DNA from: Eublepharis macularius
Taxonomy: Eukaryota; Chordata; Lepidosauria; Squamata; Eublepharidae
DNA: 64,000 nucleotides
Direction: 5' to 3'
Assembly: GCF_028583425.1 (NCBI RefSeq)
Contig: NC_072806.1
Location: forward strand, 31,976,001 to 32,040,000
Every line of letters begins with the position of its first letter. Positions within the stretch are counted from its first letter, which is position 1. This document shows, piece after piece, positions 46,110-59,959 of the stretch. Both the position numbers and the translations under genes were made by a program. The notes beneath the pieces are model-generated. The model saw nothing but the letters and a program-made list of their open reading frames with translations. It did not search any database and was not told the DNA's origin.

Positions 46110-49100
46110 TTGTTTTCCCCCCCGCACCCACCCCTTCCTTTCTTCTTCCCCTCACCAAGCTCAGGACTAGAGGTGTATTGTGAGGCATCACCTTAACCTT
46201 AGGAGGTTTGGACAGCAGCTGTCATTTTATTTATGACTTAAGAAAGGCATGATATAAAATCAGAAAACCCAAACTCTTCGTATCTTCTCTCTCAGTAATC
46301 CAGTAAGGGGCAAGTCGGCATTGCTGTGCCAGGATACAGACAGGGGGATGGGAGTAAAAGAGTGTGCTTAACGTGAAAGCTCTTACCTGCACAGCCCCAA
46401 GCATGTTTACTCAGACCCACTGCTTCCTCGTAGGTATGCCAGGAACATTCTTCCCTCCACTCCCTCCTCTCTGTCTACCCTCCTTCTTGCTCAGTAGAGA
46501 CTAAGGATGCATTTGTTCATGGCTCATGTTCTTGGCCCTTGTGACAGAGCCAGATCTTGACATTCTGTAGAAGTGCTTGGCGTGGGGGCTCTTGCTTTTT
46601 TCCAACCAGGAAGAGCAGGGAGATGTCTTGGCCGTTTCTCTTGGCAAGGTCAGGTGAGGGGCCACAGTCAAACCTCTCCAGAGGGAGATGCAAGCGGTTT
46701 CCTTCATCCTTTGCTTGGAACCTCCCAGAGGCCTCTCTCAGGCCACTATTGCAAGGAGATCTTGTTGCCTTTCCTGGCAGCTTTGCCACTAATGCCCAGT
46801 GCCACCTCCCCTGCCGTGTGGCCTCCCTGTGCCCCAGCCAATGCCCTTCATTGTGCTCACACGTTGGAACATTCAGGAATGGAAGCAAGACCACAAAAAC
46901 CATCCTAGGCAAATAACAAACAGAGCCAAGAGCAAGAAGCTTCACAAGCCTGTCAAAAACAAGACAGCTGTAAGAGAAAACCAACCCCCAACAAGTAAAC
47001 CAGAACCAAAACACATTGCTGACAATTCAGTTCACAGTAATCTGTATTCAAGTTACATAGATCTCGGGTGCCTGCAAGCACCAGCATGGTTATTGCAAAC
47101 ACAGGGATCCTTCCCTTTGGCAATACAGACACAAGCTACCTTGTAAGTACACAACACAAAAAAACACTCAAGTCTTGTCTGTGCATCGGTTTTATAAAAG
47201 TGCATTCCTTGCGGAGAACGTGGGTCATAGACTGCAGAGTGAGATGACAAATCCAGTGCCCGACGACTCCCAAACTGCATCCAGGACTTGGCTCTGTTCT
47301 GGTTTGTATGAAATGCTTTGCAAGTGTTAGGCTCCCCCAGGCATGGCGTAGGGCAGGTCCCTCCACTGTAGGTTCAGTCCACCACCAGTATCGAGGCTGC
47401 TTAATTTCCACATGTTGGCATTGAACTGGTGCATGTGCTTCCCCGACGAGGCCTCGCTCCTTAGTTCCAAGCTGTGTTTAGTTAGCTGTGAGGGACATGC
47501 ACTTTGCACATGGTCAGCGCCTCGTATTTTTTACTACATCTTTCAAATTATGCCTACCAACCCTTGGCATTAAAAACAGGTTTCAGGGCTAGGCCTGGTT
47601 CGCATTAAGGTTCACTTTGCGACAGTGTCAGAAAATAGCCCTATTGGGTTTTGAGTCACAGCCCCAATCTTTGGTCAGTCTAACAACTAGGTATATAGCT
47701 CAACTGGGAGTTTCCAAGATACAGAGCTAAGAGTTAACCTTTGCTAAAAGCCTTCAGACTAATTTGACTACATACATACACACTCACTTGACTACACACA
47801 TATGCATACTTTTAAACCTTTGCTATGACTTCAGATTTGAAGCCTTTACATTACATTATATTTACAGTACGTCCTATACATTAAATTAGCACTCATTAGC
47901 TATTGCACATAAATTTAGGGCTAGATCAAAATTGCACACTGCTTTCCGTGAACACTATCAGAACAGCTGAAAAATGCTTCCTCATTCAGCAACTTTATGG
48001 CACTCCTTTATTTACCAGCACTCCATTTAGAAGCAGAAAATGAAATGACTTCCTATTTGCTATGCGATGCCTGATTGGGTGGGCTCACCATGTGACTGTT
48101 TTAGGCAACAAAAGAAAGCGCTGTCAGTGTGTTTTGTTTTTAAAAAGGCAAATATTTGATATAGCCCTATATAAAATATTTTTGCCAAACTATACTTGAG
48201 CATCTCATATAGCTAAGATATGTACACTGGATATTTTGTTCACAGTAAGCTAAACTTAACACTGCTGTAATAAGAAAGAAGTTGGCATTCTAAAAATAAT
48301 TTTAATACTTTTTCTTATTCACATAATCATTAGATAGTTCAAAATTTCCAACCTGCCTTTCTGCCTAAAGCAGTAAATGGCTAACATTTTCTTTGTAAGC
48401 TGCCTTTTGCTTGTAGTGGATCATAGCATGGCTCATGCAATTTAATTATATGTATTTAAATATATGTAAAAAGTTGGCACTTTATAATTTATGTGGATAC
48501 CTTTCATCCAGCTGTTGACATCTGTTCTTCAGAAGCTGGCTATAATTTTTTCCAGAGAACAGCCAGCATCCTGTCTATAAATACTGTACATGTGTAAAGA
48601 CCAGTTTGCAAGATTTTGTCACATTCTGGTGCGATCAAGAAACAAAAGCAAAATGGGAGCTTTGCAGGGGAGGTCTGTGAAACTGGAGCCAGTTTGATAT
48701 CTAATTATGGGTTGCCAGGAGCAGAAAGCAGGTTTTAACTCCCACCTCAATGGGGTGGAACCTATTACTTTCTCCCATCCATTTGTTGTTTACAACAAAG
48801 CAATGTGTTGTACTCAGTGACTGTAGTCTGATAGAGGAATGTAATGTCCCTCTGTGGACAGATACGCTTTGCATCCTCCAGTAGAAACGGCAACATCCAT
48901 GTCCTTCCTCTGCCGTCCCACTTGTCAGAACAATAGACATTTTGCAAACTTTTTAAAAATTGGGTTTTTCCTCCAAGGAGTTCACAGCAACATACTTTGT
49001 TCTCTCCTCCTCTGTTCCTTACAACACCCCTGCGAGGTAGATTGGGCTAAAAGAGAATGACATAGCACATAATCATCCAGTGTCCTGGGGGTATTGAACG

Positions 49101-50380
49101 TGGGTCTAGTCAGGTGTAGTCTGACATCTGACCACTTCTAGTAACAAAGAAAATCTAATTGGCCAGCAGTTAAATATGCAAACAAGTGATTTTGCTAAAC
49201 AAAGACTGGACATATTGTTGATAAAGGCAAAAATAATCCATAAGGAAAAGATTCCTGAAGATCTGGAAGTCAACCACCACTTCAGCTTTAGTCAAACAGA
49301 AGGATAGAATATACCTCCCAGTGACTGAATCCAGGAAATGAGGTAAAGGCAGGCTGCCTTGTGGTGTCTTTTGGAACAGCAGAAGACTGGACGAGCAGTT
49401 TGTAAGTTCTCGAGGTGAGGCTCCGTTCCATCTCCTGCAAACCCCTCTGCGCCACCTCTGTGACCACATTGCGTTGGGTGACCCACCTACTCACAGAACC
49501 GATCTAGGGTGCCTCTTAAACACCACAAGTGTCAGCAAGTGCACCTGATGCTACTTAGGGTAGCTGCTGGCCGCCAATCCTTCTGAAGATGCAGCAGCCA
49601 GGAGTAAAACCAATGTAGATGTATGCATTTCTTAATTCCAGTGACTTTCCATCTGCAGGGACAGGCTCTGAAACCTTTTATAGATGTCCAAAGTTAACTT
49701 CATATATCTCTTTAGAGAGCAAAAAGTCCAGACTCTCTCTTTGGAGATGTAAATTTGCAGCCAGTGCAAAAAAAGGACATATCTTTCGCCAACCCCATTG
49801 AAAGAGTGAAGTCACAAAGCCGTTAGATTCAGAGGTCAGATCCCACGTGGGACAAAATCAGCCGTTTGTTCAAGGTTATCCATTTAAAAGTAGGCTAGTC
49901 CAGGCGGAGGACGGAAGAGTGAGCAGCTTGAAAGCACCTGGATGATTGACGTACGCCCTCCATCAGGATGCCAACTGATTCTGGTCCAGTTTTCCACTGC
50001 TTCCCCCTTTCCCCAGTAAAGGCTAGCTGTGTCTGAAAATGGCAACTCTCGGACCAGCTGCAAGATTGGCAGTCTGAGACCTGCAATCCAGATGGCTACA
50101 CAGAATTTACTTCTGCATCTCCATCACACTAATGTATACACATGGTTTTGGCTTCTGAGTTTGTATAAAAATGTAAACTTCTGTATTGACCAGCACAGAT
50201 GTCTTTGGGCCAGGGTACCATTGAATGTCCTCAGCTGGGAAACAAGGAACACTTACGCTGGCAAGGCCAAAGTGGACCTCTGAATTCTGGCCTCCCCCTC
50301 CCCCAGGGGTCCATGGAAGTTGCCTCTTAATTGGCTGTTTGACTCATTGCAGGGCGCATTTTCCAACCAATGGCCTCGAG
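46110..50380 (-). other. EMC6-P2RX5 convergent interval, probably including the P2RX5 3' UTR
   Basis: Little repeat content and no convincing exon. A minus-strand AATAAA lies near 48012-48007, which could end the P2RX5 transcript, but this is a guess. Confidence 0.35.
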
Positions 50381-50381
50381 G

Positions 50382-50490
50382 CTAGGTCTCTGTATTCTGC
50401 AATTGTCTCAGTTGGTCCATGCTGGACAAAGAGTCGTCTCTCTGGTTCCCATTGAGCGTCGTTTCAGGCAAGGGCTTTCTTGTGCTCGAT
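50382..50490 (-). CDS. P2RX5: Terminal coding exon of P2RX5 (cytoplasmic tail)
   Basis: The acceptor is a long pyrimidine-rich run ending TTATTATGTCAG at 50491. The upstream exon ends EEV plus two bases (AG), and the first base A completes an arginine codon. The frame then stays open for 35 codons, rich in Ser, Thr and Gln, to TAG at 50382-50384. Both phase and splice strength support it. No other minus-strand candidate between 46 and 55 kb fits as well. Confidence 0.8.
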
Positions 50491-53400
50491 CTGACATAAT
50501 AACAGAAGCAGAGTAGGAAAAGGTCAGTATGGTTTTGTACATTTCAGAAAAAATGGGACAGGTTGCAAGCTTGGTTCCAGTGCTTTTCAAGCTGTATTCA
50601 GGGAAACCCTGGGATTTCTTGGAACCGTATCGTGGCTTCTTGAGAGAAGCAACCCTGAAAGGTAAGAGGAAGTGTGCTGCCTTACATAGCTGGGTGAAGC
50701 TTTTAATCTGTTGTACTGCTGAAGTATTTTTATCATCTGACAGTACCAAAACTCAGAAGAGCTTTTACGTTGGTAGGAATGAATGCCCTTCCCTCGTTAG
50801 TTTCGATGGGCAGATACAAGAAAGTACCGTATGCCAACAGAACATACAGATGCCCATATGATAAAACTGAAACCACGGAACATGATTATAGAGTGCCCCA
50901 TATTTAATGAGCTGAGGGCTAGCTTAATCATCCCTCTACTTAAAAATATGGAACTACCTAATATGAGAGCCCACGTGACGTGGTTACTATTGGACACAAA
51001 TGATTCCGTTCCTCTTTCTGTGACAAAATATATAGGGGCAATAATTAAACATCAAAGACAAGATATCAAGACATGATATCTTTTTAATTTCTGCTTAAGG
51101 CAATAGCCATAGGAGCAGTACTAGATGGATAGATAGATAATTTGCTGTAGGATGTTAATCAATCGATCAATTTTGTTGTGCAAAATTCTTTTATTATTTA
51201 TTTATTTATTTTATCGTATTTATATTCCGCCCTCCCCGCAAGCAGGCTCAGGGAGGATAACAACATTGCAGTGGCCCACAAGATTCGCCAGGCAATCATA
51301 TGCACTGAATCTAAATTTTAGTTAAATTTTATAAACTGATATGAGCCCCGTGGCGCAGAGTGGTAAGTGGCAGTACTGCAGCCCAAGCTCTGTCCCACAA
51401 CCTGAGTTTGATCCTGGAGGAAGCTGGGTTCAGATAGCCGGCTCAAGGTTGACTCAGCCTTCCACCCTTCCAAGGTCAGTAAAATAAGTACCCAGTTTCC
51501 TGGAGGTAAAGTGTAGATGACTGGGAAAGGCAATGGCAAACCACCCCGTAACACGAAGTCTGCCAAGAAAATGTCATGATACTACGTCCTCCCATGGGTC
51601 AGCAATGACTCGGTGCTTGCATAGGGGACTACCTTTACCTTTTTAAAATAAACCAATACTGTTTTGTTTCTTGGCTATTATGGCTGAGTTTTCTTTTGTA
51701 ATTTGTGATTCTGAGATTTGTGCTGGCCATTGACCATTGATTGACCGACATAAGCTGTGGTAGCATGGATTATGGTAAGATTTGTTGTGAAAGGGTGTAA
51801 TATTCCCAAGCAAATACAGGTGCCTGGGTTTCACTCCCTCCCCTCCCTTGTATAATAGCTAGATCTGGCAATGACAACTTGACTATCGTGAGGCTATCGC
51901 AAGGCCCAGCAAGCATGGCCAATCCATGTGCAATTTCTGCAGGCAGCCAAGAACGTTGGCCTCTGCAACACCCAGTGCTTCTGTTTCAGGAATTCTGCAA
52001 GACAGGTCAAGTGGGAAGAGAGGGAGAAAACTGGGAAACCACTGAGTTAATCAGTTTATTAATGTGGATTTGTTTTTTGTTTTTTTAAAAAAATTAACAT
52101 TTCAAAGCATTTTTTTAATTATGTGCTGCAGGGATGATTCCTTTTTGCCTGGTCCAATTCTGTGGTCCTGATATTTCTCTGGGGAACCCAAGCTCTCTTT
52201 TCTCTACAGACTGCACAAGCAGCTCATCCTTTTGACCCATTCCCTGCTTCATATCAAGAGCTGACGGTCAGTTAAAATGATCAGAGTATGAGCAAAAGCA
52301 CAGCCATTTTTCTTGCTAGCCTGAAATACAAAGCAGCTTTTGCCTGGCCTTGAATGTAACCGTCCAGAGAAATGCTTGGCCAGCAAGACCAGAAGCAGTA
52401 AACAACTACTGGCTGAAACCAGTTAGAGAAGTGGGAAAGTTTCACTTAGCGCTAAGCTACAAGAGACGAATTACACGAGGAGGAGCACGTGAAGGGAGTC
52501 GCAATGTTAGCCAGGAAGCTGAGTTTTAAAAGAGATCAGAAGGCTTGTTAATTTCCTCTCTCTGCAGAGCCAGGGAGATCCCTGCTCAGAAGGTTTATTT
52601 CTTCTTTGCCTCTTAAAAGGGGAAGTGAAACTGACAGAGCCTTTGGGAGGCAAAGAGGAAATGAACAAACCCTCTGAGCAGCAATTTCCCTGGCTCTGTA
52701 GAGAGGGGAAATTAACAAAGCCTTCTGATCGCTTTTAAAACTCAGCTTCCGGGCTAACATTGCGACTCCCTTCACGTGCTCCTCCTCGTGTAATTCGTCT
52801 CTTGTAGCTTGGCTCTTAGAGCTGAGAAAAGAGGATGGACCTTTTGTCTCAGCAAGAAAGTGGGCTTTGACTCAGAATGAACCAAGAGGTATAAAAGATC
52901 CTCCCTGCCGTTTTAGGTTGGGATCAGAGTGTTATTACTGGCTTGAAACTCTGCACCTTTTTATTCCTGGAATACAATCTTTTCCTCTTCAAAGTTCTCC
53001 AAGTCTTGGTGTAATCAATGGGCAAAGCACCAGGTCATGAACCCTGCAATTTTTGCAGTGAGATACTTTGGCCGTTCCATAGGCTTGGCATCGTTACAGA
53101 GGATGAGCCAGGAGACCATTTCACTTAAGACTTGGGTGCTGATATTTTCCCTGCTTCTAGAGTGATTGCAACAGTCATTTGGGGGCAGCAGAGGGAATGC
53201 TCTCTCAAGCGATTATCCTGCAGTGCCATTTTTTGGAAAGGACAGTGTTTTATTTATTTATTTATTTTCTTCAATTTATCGTCCGCCCTCCCCACACAAG
53301 TGGGCTCAGGGCGGATCACAACAGAGTTAAAATACACCACACAACTAATCAACATCACCATTAAAAGCATAAATAATACATATCATTCTGTTTAAAATAT

Positions 53401-56400
53401 ATACTACAGCTCTATAAATACAAATGTAAAAACAGAAAAACATGGCAGCACATGAGCATTTTACAGCAACTATGTGAAGGACAGGAGGTGACATTGGGCG
53501 GGAGGGCATAAAATTTAAACTACCCCCAGGAGGGGGGGGGCACCGCCTAGCATCACCCATGTGCCTGGCGGAACAGCTCCGTCTTGCAGGCCCGGCGAAA
53601 TGCCAACGAGTCCTGCCGGGCCCTGGTCTCGCAAGACAGAGCATTCCACCAGGCTGGGGCCAGGGCTAGTCAACGCCAGGCGGGCCTCCCTAGGGCCAGG
53701 GATCTTTAACACATGTTTATCGCTCGAGCAAAGGGTCCTCTGGGGCTCATATGGGGAGAGGCAGTCCCGCAGCTACGATGGTCCCAGTCCACTTAGGGCT
53801 TTCGGAAGGGACAGTGTTGCCCTAGTGTTAATACTTCTCACGTCTTCCACTCCCAGTGCTCGGAGTGCAGTCGTTTTCAAATTGTGTTGGTTATCCAGAA
53901 CACCCAGAAGCGTACTGGAGACTCCTCAATGAGAAGATGGGTGCTTGTGGACAAGAGACCCTCCAACATTTCACCGATGAAACAAACAAGGGCACTCCAG
54001 TGCGCTACATGTTGTGGCAGGCGCTGCCTGGTCGATTGCACTTGCATTAATCTCTCCAGCAATAATTTAGAAGCCAAGAAGGTGTTTGGCTGAAAGGTAC
54101 TTTCAAAAAACATAATTGACTGATGACAGATGGTTAACAAAATAAGCCTCAGCAGCTGCAATGTGTGAAGCAGCAGGCCACGCACTTAAGAGTCTCTCTA
54201 CGTGAGATGTCTGACACATGAAAAACACGTGTTGGGAGATGCAATGTTAGCCAGGAAGGGTAGGTTAAAAAGACACAGCCAGCAGCAGGGCAAAGGCTTT
54301 GCTATACACTGGAGCTGTGTGAAGGGGCTGTGAAAAGCCAGAAGGGAAACTTCAGCTCATTATAACCTTTCCAGGTCCAAGCCTGGCTCTGGAAGGCAGC
54401 TCCAGCCCATTTCCACTCCTCGCTGCCCTCTGGTTGTGATCCCACCCAGTTTTAGACTGGAGAAGTGAAAGTGACAGAGCCTTCCGGGAGGTGAAGATGA
54501 AATTAACAAACCCTCTGAGGAATGATCTCTGGTGGTTCCAAATTACCCTTCCCAGCTAACATTGCATCTCCCTACATTTGACGAACACGCGCTGAGGCGT
54601 CTCGTGTAGAGAGACTCTTACTGTTCAGGTGTGGGCATTTACCTAACAAGATGCACTTTGGGCATATGCTTCAAAGAAAAAGGTCTAAGCTCTGAAGAAT
54701 GACCACTTTAGCAAATCAAATTTTAACAAGGCAAAAATTTAAACAGTCAGGGCTTTTTTTTCTGGGAAAAGAGGTGGTGGAACTCAGTGGTGGAACTCAG
54801 GACTGCACAATGACATCACTTTGGGTCAACTGGAACGGGGGGGGGACTTTTTTTTAGTTTAAATCGCCTCGGCAAAAATGGTCACATGGCCAGTGGCCCC
54901 GCCCCCTGATCTCCAGACAGAGAGGAGTTTAGATTGCCCTCTGTGCAGGCGCAGAGGGCAATCTCAACTCCCCTCTGTCTGGAGATCAGGGGGCGGGGCC
55001 ACCAGCCATGTGACCATTTTCAAGAGGTGCTGGAACTCCGTTCCACCGTGTTCCAGCTGAAAAAAAGCCCTGGAAACAGTGATTTACTAGGGACTGCCCC
55101 TGGTAAATATAGTTAGATCCTATGGGACAAGCTTCCCTCAAACTCAGTTTCTGGGCACTCCAAAGATTAACATGCTCAGTGCACGTGTAGCAACAGATGT
55201 GGCTAGAACCCCAGGGGACTAAACTGGCACTAGGAAGGTTTGCCAACCTCACCCACTGCCAGACCAATCACCTAAAATTTGACCAGCTGTACACAATACA
55301 CGAGGGTGCCACAGCAATCCACATGGAACGTGGGATGTCTGAAAACCATTATGCGACACATCTGAAGGCAACATACCTCACTTCTTCATATTTTTTTCCT
55401 CGGTAAAAATTGCTCTTTTTGATCAGATACAGGAGCACCAGATCGCAAAAGAAGGCTCCCTACAAACAGATAATAAAATACGGTTACAACATAATATACA
55501 TTTTAAAATTTAAAAGCGTGGACTCCCCCCACCCCCACAGCTGCGCATGTGCTCTGAAGCATGCTCAGCTCTCTAGAGTGTGGAGGTTGCTTTGTTCATT
55601 TAGCAATTGTGGAATGGTGGGGGGACCACTGCCTGCAAGCTTCTAAATAAAATAATAGGGCAACCACTCTGCGAGGAAGAAGGGGAATTTTGTGTGTGCA
55701 TCTCTGGATCAGGGCAAGTCTGTCCCAACCAGGGCTTCTGTGGGACCCCAGACAAAGCTCCCCCCTTTTCATTCAGGACACAAAAAATGCTTGACTACAA
55801 GTGATATGGTACTGCTACCCCCCCCCCCACCAAGGGGGACATCTTTCTCTGCCCTTTAGGACCTCAAGGTGACAGTGGCCCTTCAAATTTCGTACCCCTT
55901 GGCTTTCCCTCTTAGCAGCCCTACTTCCAGATCCAACTTGAATATGATGTACTCACGGCACCCATGAGTGCTAGACCGGATCCCACATTGATAACTGTTG
56001 GAATGATGTTGAATTTTCCTGCCTGAAAGAAAAGTAAAAAATAAAAATCGGCGTGTAAGCCAAACCTTTAACTTTGCATTCGGACCCTAGCTGTGGTCTG
56101 ATGAGTTCTGCCAGATTCAAGAGTCCAGTCCTGGCAATTTCACCAGGACCAAAGTCAGGGCTTTTTTTCAGCGGGAACGCGGTGGAACGGAGTTCCGGCA
56201 CCTGTTGAAAATGGTCACATGGCTGGTGGCCCCGCCCCCTGATCTCCAGACAGAGGGGAGTTTAGATTGCCCACTGCAGCGGGGCCACCAGCCATGTGAC
56301 CATTTTCTCCAAGGGCAACCCACTGAGTTCCACCACCTCTTTCCCCAGAAAAAAAGCCCTGACCAAAGTGATCCTTTTTCTTTCTCACCGCCTCTCCTTT

Positions 56401-59400
56401 TAAGTTGTGTCATCATAGCCATTTCCCACTGGTTCACTACGGCATGTAAGATTCGTGCTCCATTTTAAATCACTACTGCTTTGGTTTAGCCATCACTGAA
56501 GCGCTAATCAAGTTTATTGACTTTCCCACTTAAAACTGCCAAGTTGGGAAATGTGAATGTTCGTCCATTATCAAAAAATTCCCTTTACACAGAAAACTCA
56601 CACGTCACAGGATAAGGGCAGTGTAATGATTTCAAGTAAATGTGTGCATGTATCTTTAAATGCTTGGTGTGAGATAGGTGAAGAGTGGGGGTGAAAGAGA
56701 GGGATATGATTGGTTGATGACTGAGAGTGGGCGGAGTGAATGCAGTTTGAGACTGAGAGTGAAGGGAGAAAAGTTTCAGTCAGAGGAAGGCAGGCTGGCT
56801 GTGTGCTGCCTGAATATGTTGAAGTATTTATGAGATAAATATAACCTGTGTGGAACCTGAACTGAGCATGTTTGTGAAAGGACACTCAGTCAGGGAAAGA
56901 GAGGCCAGCTGTGTGCTGCCTGAGCAGGTTTAATATTTCTGTGAGACAAATACTGAGTTAGAGAAAGAGGCTAACTGTGTGTGAAGCCTTGGAAGAGATC
57001 TGTGTGAATGAGAGTAAATGAAGCAACTTTAAGAACCGAGAACTACTTTTATGAAACCAATACGCTTCTTAACTAAATAAAAGTTTTTGTTTTGTTATAT
57101 CCCAGTGTAGCTGTCATTGCTATATTCCTTTCCTATCCTCAGGGCCACATAGAACCACGAAGGAGCCTGACGCTTAAACACGTTACCAAAAGGAAAATTT
57201 AAATAAAATATTTTGGAGTAATATATTCCTGGTGGCAGCAAACTACCCAGAGGGTGTAAGGGGAAGATTAAAGGCAAAATCTACCCCAAAGAAAGTAAAG
57301 GTCATAACAGGCAGCTCTGAAAACATCTCCCAGCATGCATATTTCTGATATGAAGGTTTTTACAAATTATTATTCCTTTATGTTAGCCCCCATCTCAGTC
57401 TGAAGTGGTATAGCCCTGACACAAGTTGAATACTTCACTACAAAATAGGATATTGTTCATCTGAAGCAAATATTCTTTTGAATTTATTGGTGGACTTGGA
57501 TCCCTGATTGGCTGGCCACCAAAGCAGCAAATTACCCTGGGAAATAACATGAGAATTTCCATCATACTTGAGTTCTGCTTTCAATCTAAGATCTGCCTAC
57601 CCTTTGTCCCAATTTTGCCTGCACTTATCTTCACCCAGAAAGTGTCTGGGTAAAGGTAAGAGAGGGAAGGACAAGCAGTATTGTGGTTGGGGGTCTGTTA
57701 TAGACTGCCCGACGAAGGAGATGAGGTGGATTCTGCCCTCCGTGAGCAGCTTAATAAGTTATCTAAGAAACATGACCTTGTAATTATGGGAGGCTTCACC
57801 TTCCCTGATGTGTTCTGGGAGACCAACTCTGCTATGTGTCCAGGGTCACGCAACTTCTTGACCTGCCCGGCCAACAACTTCCTTTCTCAAATGGTGGAGG
57901 AAGTGACAAGGGGCTCAGCCATACTGGACTTGATATTAACCAACAAGAAAGAGTTGGTTGATGGGGTAAAGGTGGTGGGAACCTTAAGGAGAAATGATCC
58001 CATCCTCCTAGAATTCCTTTTGTTGTGGGGTACCCAGAGAATTTGTAGCCAAACTCACAGGTTAGATTTTAGTAGGGCAATCTTTAATAAACTTGGAGGT
58101 ACGATGAGAGTTATTCCATGGATAAGAATGCTGGAAGGGAAAGGAGCGAGTGAAGGGTTGGCTCTCCTAAAAGAAGAGTTGTTGCACGCTCAAGCTATCA
58201 CCATTCCAGCAGGACAAAAATGAGGTAGAATATCTAACAAACCAATGTGGATGGACAGAGAACTCTGTGCTGAGCTAAGGAGGAAAAAGGAGATGTTCAA
58301 GAAGTGGACAGAAGGAAAAAATAGTAACATTCCATTTATATACACTCTTCAGGACAACTTAACACCCACTCAGAGTGGTTTACAAAGTGTTATTATTATC
58401 CCCACAACAATCACCCTGTGAGATGGGTGGGGAGATGAGATGGGTGGGGAATGAGAAAGCTCTGAAAGAGCTGTGACTGACCCAAGGTCCCCCAGCTGGC
58501 CTCAAGCGGAGGAGTGGGGAATCAAACCTGGCTCTCCAGATTAGAGTCCTGCTGCTCTTAACCACATCCAAAGAAGAGCATCTACGGGTACCTAGGCACT
58601 GTAAGGCAGCTGTCAGAGAGGCCAAAGCTCAGAATGAGCTGAGACTAGCTAGCGGGGCTCGCCGCAACAAAAAGAAATTCTTCAGATACATGAGGAGCAA
58701 ACGGAAGGTAAAGCGGGCCGTACCCCAATTGCTGGGCGAAAAAGAGAAACTCTAATGGAAGACAGAGACGGCAGAAAGGCTAAATGCCTACTTTGCCTCG
58801 GTTTTCTCCCTTAAGGAGAGAACAGGCTCACCTAGAGATAGTAATATGAAAAGCATGGCTTTGGGACTGCTGGTTGACACAGGAAGAGAAGTTGTGGAGA
58901 AGCCCTGTACTATACTGGATGTGTACAAATCCCCTGGGCCAGATGGGGTGCACCCAAGAGTGCTTACAGAACTTTCGAAAGAGCTTGCAGATCCTGTGTC
59001 AATCATCTTCCAGGCCTCTTGGAGGACACATGACGTGCCAGAAGACTGGAGGGGGGCCAATGTCACCCCAGTCTTCAAGGAAGGGAAAAGGGGCGATCCT
59101 GGGAACTACAGGCCAGTCAGCCTGACATCTGCCCCAGGAAAGATACTGGAAGAGAGGTCGAGGGTATCAATCCGCAAGCATCTGACGGACAACACGATGA
59201 TAACCAATGTAATTCAGACTGTCTTCGTTAAAATTTTACTAAAGGGTGTTTTTTTACTCAATTGAAAAATTTCTGGTCAGTGCCTTCAATTGTTCATCCG
59301 GAATTTAGAAATGTAGGGTTGCTAAGCACTTCTGAAATATGGCATTGGCCTGGAGTGGTGAAAAGTGCTGACTTTATAAGGAACAATACTTCTGGATGTC

Positions 59401-59868
59401 CCATAGATATTAGGCAAAGGACAGGGCTAAGGATCCCCTGTCCCCCAGTGGGGGTGGGGGATCCCCTGCTCCCATCCTCTGCCCCCCCCCCCGCCACCAC
59501 TCTCCTGGCTGGTGTGGGGGGGAGAAGGTGTGGGAACAGGCCTCCTGGGGAGCTCCCATTTGGGGCCCAAATCGGCCCACTGTGCAGCGTGCATATGCTC
59601 CCATGCCTGCATGATGACATCACTTCCCTTTAGAGAATGTTACACAAGAGGCATCACCCCTTAGATCATTGTGGTAACAGGTGATGATCCCAGACGTATT
59701 AACCTATTTTACTTTGTGTTAAAGCCAGTTGCAGATTTTTTAAAATCTAATTTCAGATGTTAAAGATATATGGTTATTATTAGAACTATTCTTTTGTTAA
59801 ATAAAAAGAAAACAAACATATCAGGAATACTAGTCACAGAAATGCACAAAACCACAAAGACTCCCAAC

Positions 59869-59959
<91 letters not shown>

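Noticed and set aside
46517-47014. 165-residue minus-strand frame between EMC6 and P2RX5
   Set aside because: No family resemblance, poor start context, and no conserved gene expected here in vertebrate synteny.
49288-49494. Exon-like minus-strand frame with AG and GT edges, considered as the P2RX5 tail
   Set aside because: Phase with the TM2-distal exon and acceptor quality are both better at 50382-50490.
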